A DNA stretch of 64,000 nt from Nitrospira sp. (GCA_030123625.1 CP126121.1:329001-393000); one strand, 5' to 3'; positions 41,149 to 51,155 are shown, numbered from the stretch's first letter. Notes: a model not told the origin generated them from the sequence alone. Numbers and translations are program-made.

Positions 41149-42921
41149 CTACCAACCGGCTCGTCCAAACATTTTCTCCAGGTCTGTGATGCTGAGTCGG
41201 AACGAGGTTCTCCGTCCGTGCGGACAAGTCGTGATTTCCCCTTCTGCACGCCAGTCCTCGATCAGAGTTTTGATTTCTTCCGGTTTCATCGTGCGACCGG
41301 CCCGAACCGCACCGTGGCACGCCAACGATGCCAGGACCGACCGCACTCGAGCCTCCAGACTGGAGGCACTGTCCCATTGCGTGAGATCATCCAACAGATC
41401 CTGCAGAAACGTCGCCGGATCTATTTTGCCAAGACCGACCGGAGTCGCTCTGATCAAGACGGTTGAAGAACCAAATGGTTCGATTTCCATCCCCAATTGC
41501 TCCAGATCACTTTGGTAACGTTGAAGCAATGCCGCCTGAGGTGGCGACAATTCCACAGGATCGGGGAGCAGCAGAGGCTGGGACCGGATCCCATGGGTCG
41601 TCCAAGCGCGATACAGTCGCTCAAACAAGACCCGCTCGTGAGCCGTATGTTGATCAATCACCGCCAAATCGCCCCCGACTTGAGCGATGAGGAATGTCCG
41701 GTTGATTTGCCCCAGCGCGGTCACCTCGGCTGAAGGCACTCGGACGTAAGGCTCTGCCGATTCGCTCACCAACGGCAATTGAGTTTCGGAGCTTGGCTGC
41801 AGGGTCGTTGATTCCGCTTCAACGGATTCGGACGCGGGGTGAGTTGTCACAATGGAACCCGTGGTCCGTCGCACGGAGGACTCTATGAACGGAGTCTCCC
41901 CCAGTTCATCCGTCTGTCCTCCACGCAAGGCTTGACGGACCGCTCGCCGTATGAGTTGGTGGATCAACTCATTATTCGAAAATCTTACTTCCCGCTTCGT
42001 CGGATGGACATTGACATCGAGGCGGTCCGGATCAATTTCCAGAAACAGCACAAATCGCGGTTGGTTCCCCTTGGCGAGGAATGAACCATACCCTTCTGCA
42101 ACGGCATGAGAAACGGCGGCGTTGCGCACAGGACGGCGGTTCACAAACAATTCTTGCGGTGTGCGAGTAGGTTTTGCATAGACTGCATCCACAATGTACC
42201 CGCGAACACTCGCTCCAGGGCACGAAGCCTCGATCCGGAGACACTGGTCGAGAAAGGTGCGTCGATAGATCTGGACGATCCGATCATCATCCGACTGGGC
42301 GGGCGGATAATTGAAGATCTCCTCAGTGTTGTGCGTCAAACGGAAATGGATGGACGGCCAGGCGAGCGACGCCTGCTGGACGACCCGGCTGATATGCAAG
42401 AACTCCGTGAGAGTGGACTTGAGGAACTTCTTTCGAGCGGGCTGATTGTGGAACAGCTCCGCGACTTCGATGCGCGTTCCCTTGATTGGAGGAGCTTCGG
42501 CGATTCTCCCGATCGCTCCCCTCACAACTTCCAACTCGGTCCCTACTTCGGCGGAACGAGTCGCGGTCATGAGTCGAACATGGGCAACAGCGGCGATGCT
42601 CGGCAGTGCTTCGCCACGAAAACCCATCGTTCGGATGGACCACAGATCCAGATCGGACCGGAGCTTGCTCGTGGCATGCCGCTGAAAAGCGCGTGGAGCA
42701 TCTCCCTGACTCATGCCTTCCCCGTCGTCGCTCACCCGAATCAAGGCGAGCCCTCCGTCCTTCGCCTCGATCGTGATGGACCGACTCCCCGCATCGAGAC
42801 TGTTCTCGAGAAGCTCTTTGACGATCGCCGCCGGTCGTTCGACCACCTCTCCCGCTGCAATACGAGCGATGACTTCCTCCGGAAGAATACAGATCTTGCC
42901 ACTGCCGTCGGTGTTCAGCAC
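41149..42921 (-). CDS. mutL: DNA mismatch repair protein MutL
   Basis: A 590-residue MutL. The GHKL ATPase domain has ENSLDAGS, DDGEGM, and TMGFRGEALPSIA. The C-terminal domain keeps a variant of the endonuclease motif (DQHTAHERVLFE, where DQHA is usual), plus CHGAVRAG and CPHGRRTS. So this is probably a nicking MutL of the type found in bacteria without MutH. The GTG at 42921 is the likely start, with AAGGAG upstream. It sits downstream of the tol-pal/cpoB genes. Confidence 0.95.
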   Translation of the reverse strand: MLNTDGSGKICILPEEVIARIAAGEVVERPAAIVKELLENSLDAGSRSITIEAKDGGLALIRVSDDGEGMSQGDAPRAFQRHATSKLRSDLDLWSIRTMGFRGEALPSIAAVAHVRLMTATRSAEVGTELEVVRGAIGRIAEAPPIKGTRIEVAELFHNQPARKKFLKSTLTEFLHISRVVQQASLAWPSIHFRLTHNTEEIFNYPPAQSDDDRIVQIYRRTFLDQCLRIEASCPGASVRGYIVDAVYAKPTRTPQELFVNRRPVRNAAVSHAVAEGYGSFLAKGNQPRFVLFLEIDPDRLDVNVHPTKREVRFSNNELIHQLIRRAVRQALRGGQTDELGETPFIESSVRRTTGSIVTTHPASESVEAESTTLQPSSETQLPLVSESAEPYVRVPSAEVTALGQINRTFLIAQVGGDLAVIDQHTAHERVLFERLYRAWTTHGIRSQPLLLPDPVELSPPQAALLQRYQSDLEQLGMEIEPFGSSTVLIRATPVGLGKIDPATFLQDLLDDLTQWDSASSLEARVRSVLASLACHGAVRAGRTMKPEEIKTLIEDWRAEGEITTCPHGRRTSFRLSITDLEKMFGRAGW

Positions 42922-42984
42922 GGCACCATGCTCCTTATAAGCGATAAGATGGTGGTGGGACGGGGCGTCGCATCACGGCGACGA

Positions 42985-43737
42985 TCATCGGATTTCAGCC
43001 AACTTATTCTTCGCCAACTTGGATTCGTCCGATGAGGGGAACTCTTCAAGCACACGCTTCAGATTCTTTCTCGATCTACCAAGATCGCCGGTCTCGGCCG
43101 TTGCCAAACCAAGTTTATACAGCGCCGCAGGAATCTTTTCGTTCCCTGGATATTCCGCCACGAGATAGTCGAACGTTTGGATGGCCCGCCCATAATCTTT
43201 CAAATTGTAAAACGATTCGCCCAACCAATATTGAGCATTGGGGGTCAGAGACGTACCGGGAAAGTCTTTGATGAACCGTTGGAACCCTGCGACCGCAAGC
43301 TCGTATTTCGCGTTGAGATAATCATTATAGGCTAGGTTGAAGGCGGAGGTCGGCGTGATTCCAGACACCGTCGCTGTCGGTTCTGCAGATGGCGTTTGTT
43401 TGACCGGCCGGGATGCACGCGACTCCGTCGAGGCATCCGCCTTGGTGGATGCATGGTTGGCGGTTTCTTCCAGCTTTGCCAGTCGGCTCTCAAGTTTTTG
43501 AAAGCGTGCCGTCAGGTCATCGAATCGCGGTTTCGCGGAATCCGTCTCCTTGTTCCTCTCTACGGACTCTAATCGGCGCATCACGGCATCCACTCGTTGA
43601 TGATCCTGGTCCTGTGTTCGCGAGATGGTCGAGAGCTGATTGCGCATTTCAAGAAAATCGGCATGCTTGGCACAACCGACGAGCGCGACCATCCACGCCA
43701 ATCCTGCAAAACCGGACGCGAGTGTACGGACCCACAT
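42985..43737 (-). CDS. CpoB/YbgF-like Tol-Pal coordinator
   Basis: A 250-residue lipoprotein (signal ending MVALVGCAK). An N-terminal coiled coil of about 70 residues (RTQDQDHQRVDAVMRRLESV, then FDDLTARFQKLESRLAKLEE) is followed by a C-terminal TPR domain (FNLAYNDYLNAKYELAVAGF, NAQYWLGESFYNLKDYGRAI, and a third unit). CpoB couples outer-membrane constriction by Tol-Pal to septal wall synthesis. It directly follows a longer paralogue, so two coordinators share the operon. Confidence 0.85.
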   Translation of the reverse strand: MWVRTLASGFAGLAWMVALVGCAKHADFLEMRNQLSTISRTQDQDHQRVDAVMRRLESVERNKETDSAKPRFDDLTARFQKLESRLAKLEETANHASTKADASTESRASRPVKQTPSAEPTATVSGITPTSAFNLAYNDYLNAKYELAVAGFQRFIKDFPGTSLTPNAQYWLGESFYNLKDYGRAIQTFDYLVAEYPGNEKIPAALYKLGLATAETGDLGRSRKNLKRVLEEFPSSDESKLAKNKLAEIR

Positions 43738-43741
43738 GTTG

Positions 43742-45145
43742 TTACCGCATCTCCTTCAGTTGAGCCAATTTGTCCGACGCCTTTCCTGCCTCGGTCGTTT
43801 TCGGGTAGAGTGTGACCACCTGCTTAAAGGCGGACGAGGCTCGCTTTTTATCTTTTAGCGCCAAATACGCATACCCTTTCTTTAAGATTGCAGCAGGTAT
43901 CTTTTCGCTGCCGGGATAGTCGATCTCCACTTTATCGTAGGCATCGATTGCCCGCTGGAATTCTCTCTTGCCGAAATACGACTCCCCCAGCCAAAAGCGG
44001 GCATTCGGCGCGAGGTTCGAGTTGGGATACTCCTCGAGAAATCCGGTAAATCCTTGCCGAGCACCTTCCAAATCCCCGTCCCGAAACAGGCTCAACACCC
44101 GCTCATAGCGAACCCGATCAGGGGGATCGGCGTTGGCCTGAGCCAGTTCGAATTTCGGTGATTCTTGAGGAGGAACGATCGTTGTCGCCCCTCCCGTCGC
44201 GTCCGGCCCAAGAGGCAACCTTGTCGTTTCTCCGCTCCCTTCCAGTGCGGGTTCATTTGTCCCCGGCGCGAAATGTTGCGTCGGTTTGTGCGCCTGTTGC
44301 AGAGAAGCGGGTCTATTTGATACCTGCTCAAGAGTTTTCGCCAAGGCGTCGATTCGGTTGTCCTGCTCATCAAGGCGAGCCGTGACTTTTTTTCCGACCG
44401 CTTCAAGAGCCTTCGTGATGGACATCACGCTCCGATTGACGTCCTCCGCATGAGTCGCCGTCGTTTTTGAATCGGCATCGATTCTCGAGGTGAGATGTTT
44501 CGCGGTCTGCTCGTATTCACCCACACGATCATTCAGACCGGTCAGCGCCTCCCGAAATCCAGTCAACGCCTGATTGAATTGAGTGAACTTTTGAGAGAGT
44601 TGTTCGATCTTATTCTGGTGCTCCGTCAACTCCTTTTGGTGCCCTTCCAGCTTGACATCGACGCGTTTTGCCAACCCTTCGTTCGTACGCTGGACGACGT
44701 CAATGACCTCTTTTTTCACAGCCTCCATGGCCTTCGATAATTCGTCGAGCCGGGCCGAGACCTTCGCGTCTTGTGTCTCGAAGCTCTTCTGCATCCACAG
44801 ATACCGTGTGCTGCTGTCGGTTTCCAGCTTGGCCGCCAGCTGTTCCAGTTTTTTTGTCTGCTGTTCCAACTGGACCGACCGATGCCTAAAATCCTCCTGT
44901 TTATTCTGGAGTTCCCGCGCCTGATGCAGCGCTTTTTCAAGCTCCCCTCGCAGCTGCGGCAGTTCATGTTCGCGTAAGGTCGAAATTTCCTGGCTCTGTC
45001 TGGCTCTGGTCTGGGACAGCTGTTGCTGAAGATCTTTCTCGGCTTTTTTCAGTTCGTACTGCTGAGCCACACACCCCGGCAGAAGGAGACCGCCCACGGC
45101 AATACCGAGGAGCATACCATGCGTGGTTCGTAGCTGAGGCGTCAT
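43742..45145 (-). CDS. Long coiled-coil CpoB/YbgF paralogue
   Basis: About 467 residues. A lipoprotein signal (LLGIAVGGLLLPGC) is followed by some 280 residues of coiled coil (ELKKAEKDLQQQLSQTRARQ ... QLEQQTKKLEQLAAKLETDS ... VGKKVTARLDEQDNRIDALA), a linker, and C-terminal TPRs (VLSLFRDGDLEGARQGFTGF, NARFWLGESYFGKREFQRAI) like those of the CpoB gene just downstream. The coiled coil is several times longer than in normal CpoB. The ATG at 45145 is used; 45115 is possible. Confidence 0.75.
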   Translation of the reverse strand: MTPQLRTTHGMLLGIAVGGLLLPGCVAQQYELKKAEKDLQQQLSQTRARQSQEISTLREHELPQLRGELEKALHQARELQNKQEDFRHRSVQLEQQTKKLEQLAAKLETDSSTRYLWMQKSFETQDAKVSARLDELSKAMEAVKKEVIDVVQRTNEGLAKRVDVKLEGHQKELTEHQNKIEQLSQKFTQFNQALTGFREALTGLNDRVGEYEQTAKHLTSRIDADSKTTATHAEDVNRSVMSITKALEAVGKKVTARLDEQDNRIDALAKTLEQVSNRPASLQQAHKPTQHFAPGTNEPALEGSGETTRLPLGPDATGGATTIVPPQESPKFELAQANADPPDRVRYERVLSLFRDGDLEGARQGFTGFLEEYPNSNLAPNARFWLGESYFGKREFQRAIDAYDKVEIDYPGSEKIPAAILKKGYAYLALKDKKRASSAFKQVVTLYPKTTEAGKASDKLAQLKEMR

Positions 45146-45198
45146 GTCTTGAATTCCAAGCGACGGTCGATGATCAGGGTTCGTCCAGGCCCAACGCA

Positions 45199-45915
45199 CT
45201 ACTTCCCTGTTTTGACAACGAGATGCCCACGCCGATTTTGCGAATAACACGACTCCGTATGTTCCGTGCAGAACGGCCGTTCTTTGCCGTAGGAGACGAC
45301 GGACAAATGAGCAGGGGCCACTCCCAGCTCGACGAGATAATTCCGAACGGCTTTCGCGCGCTTCTCACCCAGTACCAAATTATAGGCTGACGTGCCGCGC
45401 TCGTCACAATGTCCTTCGATTTTCAGCTGTGCATACGGGTTCGATCTGGCCCATTCCGCATTGCCGGAAAGGGCATGACGCCCTTCATCGGTGATCGAAA
45501 AACTGTCGTACGTGAAAAAGACATCCCGAAGTCCGGCTGCCACCGACGCCACCTGTTCCGCGCGAATTTCGGCCAACTGACGAGCGGCTGCGCCGGAATC
45601 GGCTTTGGCAATCATCGCATTGGTGTGGCCGGCACCTCCATTACCGGCATTCCCGCCCAGCCGTTCTTCCGAAGGATTGCGATCCAATCCCCGCAAGCTG
45701 TTCGAATCATCACGTCCGGAGAACGATGTATCGGGAAAACTTGAATCCGCCCCTTCTTTGCCTGCTCCGCCCTTGGCCCTCTCTCCTCTGGCCATCTCCT
45801 CTTGTAAAGCTTGACTATCTCCACCTGATCGGACCGCCTTCTTCGAGCACGCTGGAATTCCCAGTACGATGACACCAAGAATCAACGGCAAGTAGCTGGC
45901 TGGCAACGTTTTCAT
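45199..45915 (-). CDS. pal: Peptidoglycan-associated lipoprotein Pal
   Basis: A 238-residue outer-membrane lipoprotein (signal LILGVIVLGIPAC). A flexible Gly/Ser/Asn-rich stretch of about 90 residues leads to an OmpA-like domain with FFTYDSFSITDEGRHALSGN and the peptidoglycan-binding IEGHCDERGTSAYNLVLGEK then RAKAVRNYLVELGV. It anchors the outer membrane to the wall and contacts TolB and TolA. It lies directly after tolB. Longer linker than E. coli Pal (173 residues). Confidence 0.95.
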   Translation of the reverse strand: MKTLPASYLPLILGVIVLGIPACSKKAVRSGGDSQALQEEMARGERAKGGAGKEGADSSFPDTSFSGRDDSNSLRGLDRNPSEERLGGNAGNGGAGHTNAMIAKADSGAAARQLAEIRAEQVASVAAGLRDVFFTYDSFSITDEGRHALSGNAEWARSNPYAQLKIEGHCDERGTSAYNLVLGEKRAKAVRNYLVELGVAPAHLSVVSYGKERPFCTEHTESCYSQNRRGHLVVKTGK

Positions 45916-45994
45916 TGGATTCCTTCCCTCCTGTGAAATATCGTCCCTTTTTCTTACAGCGAAGGACGATTGCCGTCAATGCCTTCCTGGATAT

Positions 45995-47335
45995 TTACGA
46001 TGCCGGGGACCAGGACGGTGCGCTATTGTGAGTCCCGGTAAACGTAATGCGCTCGAGGTCTTTACCGTCCGCATTGATCATGTAGATTTGGCTCTTCCCA
46101 TCCACCGCCGAGCTGAAGGCAATATGGCGTCCATCCGGAGACCAGGACGGAGAATCATCCACTCCCAGTCCTGTCGTCAATTGCAGATGTTTCTGACCGT
46201 CGGGAGTGATCACACACAGTTTGTACTCTTTTTTGTGAGTTCGGCACACGTAGGCGATCCAATTTCCTCGAGGAGACCAGGCTGGCGCCGCATTGTAGTC
46301 TCCATCAAACGTCAAGCGACGCACGTTCGATCCATCCGCGCTCATGAGGAAGATTTGCGGTCCGCCGCTTCGATCGGACGTAAACGCGAGCTCCCGACCC
46401 GAGGGGGACCACGAGGGGGATAAATCCCCGGCCGCATTCGTGGTCAGGCGCTGAACGGCTTTCGTGTGAGTATCCAAACGATACAATTCGGCGTTTCCTT
46501 CATGGCTTGACGAGTAGGCCAGCGCCTTCCCATCGGGAGATAACGCCGGAGTGATGTTCAACCCTCCTTGCGCGACGAGTGTCCACCGCTTTCCCGTGGC
46601 AAGCTCGATCATGTCGATATCCTGCGTGCTCCGATTGCGGTAGGTCGTGAAGACCAAAAATCGGCGATCCGGCGACCAACGAGGCATCAGGTTTAAAAAT
46701 CCGTCGGCCGTCAACTGACGCGGGTCATAGCCATCGTAATCCATCACGAATAGCTCACGAGCCGTTCCCAGCTCGGAGACATAGGCGATCTTCGTCCGTG
46801 CGATCCCCGGTTCTCCCGTGTAGCGAAAGACCAACTCATCCGCAAAACGATGGGCCATCAGACGGGCCACCGATGCCGAACCGACATATCGTTTTCCGCC
46901 CACGACTTCATTGTTGCCGGCATCATACACGTACCCATCCATGCTGAGATCGGCGTCCTTGTTCCCGCTCTTGATTCCCGCCTTACCCCACACAATGACC
47001 GACACTCCGTTTTCGGCGGCTTGTTTAAAAGAAGCATCAGGCTCGGCGCCGAGATGACTGACTTTGATGCCAAGACTCGGCAAATCGACAAGCGCAAAGA
47101 CCAACGAGCGTCGCACGTCCGCCTTGAGGACGTCCTCGATACGCGTACCCAGCTTGACGCGTCCCTCGGGTGATTCCGAACCTCCCATGTTTTCGATCCC
47201 GGCGATCCCAAGCGGAATTTTTTGAAAATCCGGTCTGGTCGCTTCAAGAAAGACGTCGGCGGCACCGGATTCGATGATCCAAGCGGCGCCGATCGATACA
47301 CAGAGGCTGACAAACATAACAGCTCGAAACGTCAT
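45995..47335 (-). CDS. tolB: Tol-Pal system beta-propeller protein TolB
   Basis: A 446-residue periplasmic protein. After a signal peptide (MFVSLCVSIGAAWIIESGAA), an N-terminal alpha/beta domain (FQKIPLGIAGIENMGG ...) is followed by a six-bladed WD40-like propeller with repeated SWSPDGR/SWSPSGR/ALSPDGK units. It binds Pal and is released by TolA during energised outer-membrane constriction. Starts four bases after tolA. Confidence 0.95.
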   Translation of the reverse strand: MTFRAVMFVSLCVSIGAAWIIESGAADVFLEATRPDFQKIPLGIAGIENMGGSESPEGRVKLGTRIEDVLKADVRRSLVFALVDLPSLGIKVSHLGAEPDASFKQAAENGVSVIVWGKAGIKSGNKDADLSMDGYVYDAGNNEVVGGKRYVGSASVARLMAHRFADELVFRYTGEPGIARTKIAYVSELGTARELFVMDYDGYDPRQLTADGFLNLMPRWSPDRRFLVFTTYRNRSTQDIDMIELATGKRWTLVAQGGLNITPALSPDGKALAYSSSHEGNAELYRLDTHTKAVQRLTTNAAGDLSPSWSPSGRELAFTSDRSGGPQIFLMSADGSNVRRLTFDGDYNAAPAWSPRGNWIAYVCRTHKKEYKLCVITPDGQKHLQLTTGLGVDDSPSWSPDGRHIAFSSAVDGKSQIYMINADGKDLERITFTGTHNSAPSWSPAS

Positions 47336-47338
47336 GGC

Positions 47339-48520
47339 TTATCCTTGTGGCTCTCCGACTGTAAAAGTGAAGTGAGCATCAAAATACGGATCAGAGATAT
47401 CAGAAGGAAACACAGGCAGTGGGTTTGCACTGAGAACCGCTCGTTTGCCGGCTAAATCATAATATTCGTTTCCTGAAGATTGCTCGATCGTCACACCGGT
47501 GACCGATCCGTTTTTATGAAGTCTGAACTGTACAATCACGACATAGGCTTGGCTGGTCAAATCCAGAGGCGGGGCATTCCAGGAATTACTGATTCGCTGT
47601 CGCACGAGCGCAAGATACGCATTGGATCCTTGAGCCATTCCTGGAACCTTCAACGTAGTATCCACCGTCTTGGCGCTCTGGACCTTTGCTTCAACTTGGG
47701 GAGCAGGTTTCGGCGGTACGGCCACCGGAGGCGCTGCTTTTGGCACCTCGAATTTCTTGATCTTCTTCAATTCATCATCCAATTCCTTTGCCAAATCTTC
47801 CGCCAGGGAGGAGGACTGAGCGGAGGCAACCGGCCTTTTTTGCATTGGTTCCTTGGTTTCCGTGAGGACCGGTACATCGGGCAGCTTGATCACCGGTGAT
47901 TTCATCGGCTTGTCCTCCGGACTGATGTCGCCGCGCTTGGGAGCATCCGGAGGCAACTCAATATCTTTCATGATATCGCGCATGAGATCATTCGACGATT
48001 TGGCCGGAACGATCGGCGGGACAGATGCAGTCTTCATAGGGGGAAGAGACTCAGGCGCCGATTTCACGGAAGGAGCAGGTTTGGGCTGTTCAGCAGGTTT
48101 GGGCTGTTCAATGGGTTTGAGTGGCTCAACAGGTTTGGGTCGCTCGATGGGCTTGGGCTGCTCAATGGTTTTGGATTGCTGAACAGGCTTCGTCTGCTGT
48201 ATCGGCTTGGGTGTATCTATCTCTTTTTTAATCGGCTGACTTTTCGGCGGCTCAACGGCCTTCTCGGGAAGAGTCGGCAGGTTTGCGAGGGAAATTTCAA
48301 TGGACGCAAGGGGCCGTTCGCCATGTCGGGGCAGTCGAACCCATGTCACCATCGCCAGTATGCCGATATGCAGTGCCAGAGAAACGACGACGGCGAAGCC
48401 TAAGCGACGAGTCAGTGTCGCCTGCCATTCATCATCCGCGACCATGCCGGCCGATGCCCAAGCCTGCACTGTGGACCTTATCCTACTGGTTGTGTGGGGA
48501 TGGTGTACCCTCACTGACAT
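47339..48520 (-). CDS. tolA: TolA/TonB-like energy transducer
   Basis: A 393-residue protein spanning the periplasm. One N-terminal membrane helix (RRLGFAVVVSLALHIGILAM) is followed by a long Lys-Pro-rich region with many QPKPIE/QPKPVE-type repeats (about 110-170), an alpha region (EDLAKELDDELKKIKKFEVP) and a C-terminal TonB/TolA fold (ISNSWNAPPLDLTSQAYVVI ... NGSVTGVTIEQSSGNEYYDL). By position after tolQ-tolR it is TolA. The start at 48520 overlaps tolR by 38 bases; an ATG at 48445 is the alternative. Confidence 0.9.
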   Translation of the reverse strand: MSVRVHHPHTTSRIRSTVQAWASAGMVADDEWQATLTRRLGFAVVVSLALHIGILAMVTWVRLPRHGERPLASIEISLANLPTLPEKAVEPPKSQPIKKEIDTPKPIQQTKPVQQSKTIEQPKPIERPKPVEPLKPIEQPKPAEQPKPAPSVKSAPESLPPMKTASVPPIVPAKSSNDLMRDIMKDIELPPDAPKRGDISPEDKPMKSPVIKLPDVPVLTETKEPMQKRPVASAQSSSLAEDLAKELDDELKKIKKFEVPKAAPPVAVPPKPAPQVEAKVQSAKTVDTTLKVPGMAQGSNAYLALVRQRISNSWNAPPLDLTSQAYVVIVQFRLHKNGSVTGVTIEQSSGNEYYDLAGKRAVLSANPLPVFPSDISDPYFDAHFTFTVGEPQG

Positions 48521-48926
48521 GTTCTGGTCCGGCGGGATCAGTCACCATGCCGAGTTTTTCGATACCGGCCTTTTTGACTCCATCCATCACCTGAACCACA
48601 ACTCCATATGGCACGTCGCGGTCGGCGCGCAAATACAATGAGACATCGGCATGTTCTTGCTTCATCACGCGCAATTTCCGCTCCAGTTGATCCACGCTGA
48701 GCTGATCTTTGTCGAGATACAAGCGTTGATCCTTTTCGATCGTCAGCACCGCTCGGATCTCCGGCTTGATCGTGCTCGACGCGGACGTCGGCAACTTGAT
48801 GTCCATGCCTCGATAGAGCATCGGTGCCGTGACCATAAAGATCACCAGGAGCACCAGCACAACGTCCACGAGCGGGATCACGTTGATCTCCGCTAAAAAT
48901 CGACGCTGTCTTGTCTCAAAGATCAT
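48483..48926 (-). CDS. tolR: TolR/ExbD proton-channel subunit
   Basis: A 147-residue inner-membrane protein: a single helix in [20 protein letters not shown], with the proton-relay Asp of LVDVVLVLL; a periplasmic domain around [20 protein letters not shown] and [20 protein letters not shown]. With TolQ it forms the motor that drives TolA. The ATG overlaps the tolQ stop by four bases. The acidic C-terminal tail is a little longer than usual. Confidence 0.93.
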   Translation of the reverse strand: MIFETRQRRFLAEINVIPLVDVVLVLLVIFMVTAPMLYRGMDIKLPTSASSTIKPEIRAVLTIEKDQRLYLDKDQLSVDQLERKLRVMKQEHADVSLYLRADRDVPYGVVVQVMDGVKKAGIEKLGMVTDPAGPEHVSEGTPSPHNQ

Positions 48927-49624
48927 CCTTTCGCTCCCACGGGAACCGGAGCGACAGGTCTTGTTTGGGCCGGAATCAACGCCAGGAGCTCCACCACCAC
49001 CGAATCCATGTGCATGGCGGCACGTCTGATACGTACGAGAAAATAATTATAGGCAACGACAGCGGGGATCGCGGCAAATAATCCGGCTGCAGTCGCAATC
49101 AAGGCTTCGGAGACGCCGGGAGCCACAGCCGCAATGCTGGCTGTGCCTTGTGTGCCGATTTCCCGGAATGAGTCGATGATACCCATCACCGTTCCCAAGA
49201 GGCCCACGAACGGACAGATATTTCCGGTCGTCGCAAGAAACGGAAGAAACGATTCCAACTTGGCGATTTGACCTTGAGCAAGATGGGCCGCCGTCCGCTC
49301 CATCACATGTCGATCGTATGCGATGGAACCGTTTTCATTCACCTCGGTGGGAATGTGGCCGATCCTTTGAATCACGGCATGAAAAATCTTCGCGCAAGGA
49401 CTGCCAATCGTCTGTTGTGCATGCCGGGTAACTTCCTCCACGTCTCTGGCCCGCGACAAGACGGTCATAAAATGGCGATCTTTTGCATCAGCGGTTCGAA
49501 ATACGGCCAATTTGTAGAAGATAATGGCCCATGACGTGATCGAAAAACAGACCAGGAGTAAGAGGACGACCTTGGACACGATTCCGAGCGACAGAATAAC
49601 TCCCAGTGGGCCAGTTTGAAACAT
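48923..49624 (-). CDS. tolQ: TolQ/ExbB proton-channel subunit
   Basis: A 233-residue inner-membrane protein with three helices: near 12-35 ([20 protein letters not shown]), about 133-155 in [20 protein letters not shown], and about 168-195 ([20 protein letters not shown]). GLLGTVxG and the A-rich third helix are the ExbB/TolQ signature. It is the first gene of the tol-pal run, 75 bases downstream of a tRNA gene. Confidence 0.94.
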   Translation of the reverse strand: MFQTGPLGVILSLGIVSKVVLLLLVCFSITSWAIIFYKLAVFRTADAKDRHFMTVLSRARDVEEVTRHAQQTIGSPCAKIFHAVIQRIGHIPTEVNENGSIAYDRHVMERTAAHLAQGQIAKLESFLPFLATTGNICPFVGLLGTVMGIIDSFREIGTQGTASIAAVAPGVSEALIATAAGLFAAIPAVVAYNYFLVRIRRAAMHMDSVVVELLALIPAQTRPVAPVPVGAKG

Positions 49625-49698
49625 ACGAGCCTCTACTCTCCCTCCTCAACGCTCATGATGTCTTGGCAAAGTGGAATTGTATCAAACTTTGAAGAAAA

Positions 49699-49776
49699 TG
49701 GCGGGGCCGACGGGATTTGAACCCGCGACCTCCAGATTGACAATCTGGCGTCCTAACCAGGCTGAACGACGGCCCC
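49699..49776 (-). tRNA. tRNA-Asp (GTC)
   Basis: On the minus strand the 5' end GGGGCCG pairs with CGGCCCC at the 3' end. The anticodon arm CCAGA-TTGTCAA-TCTGG gives anticodon GTC. The T arm has GGTTCAAATCC. CCA is encoded. Confidence 0.95.
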
Positions 49777-49908
49777 GTAAATTTATCTCTTGCAGAACAG
49801 CAACACGACAAGACGAAATCGTTGGTCGCCGATCAATTCCTGTATGTAGGAACAGATCCTCCGCGCGGCAAGCACACTTCCTGTCTCTGCGTACCAAACT
49901 AGTCCGAA

Positions 49909-49984
49909 TGGTAGGCGGAACAGGGATTGAACCTGTGACCTCTGCCTTGTAAGGGCAGCGCTCTCCCAACTGAGCTATCCGCCC
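49909..49984 (-). tRNA. tRNA-Val (TAC)
   Basis: Minus strand: acceptor GGGCGGA / TCCGCCT, D arm AGCTCAGTTGGGAGAGC, anticodon stem CTGCC-CTTACAA-GGCAG with anticodon TAC, T arm GGTTCAATCCC, encoded CCA. Confidence 0.95.
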
Positions 49985-50082
49985 GATTTCCTTAGCAACC
50001 TGCGCGGAGCGTATCAAGTCCATACTTTCTTGTCAACGGTCCGTGCACTGTTGGTCCGGTTTCGCAATAACTCGATTCCTCA

Positions 50083-51039
50083 TTATGACCGCTTCATCGA
50101 ATTTTCTGCGCGTGTCCGTCGTCGGCCGACTTGCCGCGGAAAATATCGACGATGGATGTGTCTCAACCGGCTGCTTTCCACGTGCGTATAGATTTGAGTC
50201 GTCGCGATATCTGCATGCCCCAACATCGATTGAACGGCTCGCAGATCGGCTCCTCCCTCCAGCAGATGCGTGGCAAAGGAATGCCGCAGCATGTGCGGCG
50301 AGATCGGTTTGGAAATACCGGCGCGTCGTGCCCGTAACAGAAGCAGCTTCCAAAATGCCTGCCTCGTGAGCCCTCGTCCCCGCCGACTGATGAACACAAG
50401 ACGGGACGATCGCCCTTTGAGCAGGGTCAGTCGTATATGTCCCAAATAATCACCCAACATCTTACACGCAGTCTGTCCGATCGGGACGACTCGTTCTTTG
50501 GCACCTTTCCCCAAGACTCGTACGCAGCCTCGATTGACGTCGATTTGCGAGACGTTGAGGCCGACAAGCTCCGACACTCGAAGACCCGCCGCATACAGCA
50601 ATTCCAGCATCACGCGGTCGCGTTGATCCTCGGCGCGATCGCGACCCGGCAGCTCCAACAACGCCGTTACTTCCTGTAACGTCAACGTCTTCGGCAATCG
50701 GACCGGCCGACGCACCGCCGTCATATCACGGAGAGGATTTGTCTCGATGAGGTTTTCCCGGACCAAAAAACGATACCACCCTCGTATCGCCGAAAGAAGG
50801 CGGGCAATCGATGAAGATGCGAGGGCCTCTTGTTTAAGCGATGCGAGAAACGACCGTATCATGTGCGGTGGAACGGAATCTTTTATGCTGAGCTGATGCT
50901 GTCTCAGGTATCGTTGCAAACGACAGAGATCGCGCCGGTAGGACTCCAGCGTATTGATCGCCAGCCCGCCTTCAATCCGCAGCTCGCTGAGATACCGTTC
51001 AAGAAGAGGGTCCAGCAAGAGTGCCGTTGATTCTGCCAT
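50083..51039 (-). CDS. Tyrosine recombinase XerD/XerC
   Basis: A 318-residue site-specific recombinase resolving chromosome dimers at dif. The N-terminal SAM-like domain (ERYLSELRIEGGLAINTLES) is followed by the catalytic domain: Arg in AAGLRVSELVGL, HxxR in SPHMLRHSFATHLLEGGADL, and the nucleophile Tyr in ATTQIYTHVESSRL. The ATG at 51039 is preferred over a TTG 9 codons earlier. A tail of about 25 basic residues follows the active Tyr region. It lies next to tRNA genes, but no integrase-type island is evident. Confidence 0.92.
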   Translation of the reverse strand: MAESTALLLDPLLERYLSELRIEGGLAINTLESYRRDLCRLQRYLRQHQLSIKDSVPPHMIRSFLASLKQEALASSSIARLLSAIRGWYRFLVRENLIETNPLRDMTAVRRPVRLPKTLTLQEVTALLELPGRDRAEDQRDRVMLELLYAAGLRVSELVGLNVSQIDVNRGCVRVLGKGAKERVVPIGQTACKMLGDYLGHIRLTLLKGRSSRLVFISRRGRGLTRQAFWKLLLLRARRAGISKPISPHMLRHSFATHLLEGGADLRAVQSMLGHADIATTQIYTHVESSRLRHIHRRYFPRQVGRRRTRAENSMKRS

Positions 51040-51155
51040 GGCCGTCGGATGATGAACTATAGCCAACTCTTTTCATCAGTACAATGATGCCGCCATAGTT
51101 CTCCTTGACAGGTCGCACCCTTTCCGATACTACTGCCTACGGTCGATCGAACGTA

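Noticed and set aside
48090..48240. Tandem DNA repeat inside tolA as a possible CRISPR or minisatellite
   Set aside because: The repeats encode the Lys-Pro-rich periplasmic linker usual for TolA/TonB proteins; there are no spacers.
50083..51039. XerD-type gene next to tRNAs as the integrase of a genomic island
   Set aside because: It has the length and motifs of a housekeeping Xer protein, the tRNA genes are complete, and no repeated tRNA 3' end or island genes were seen nearby.
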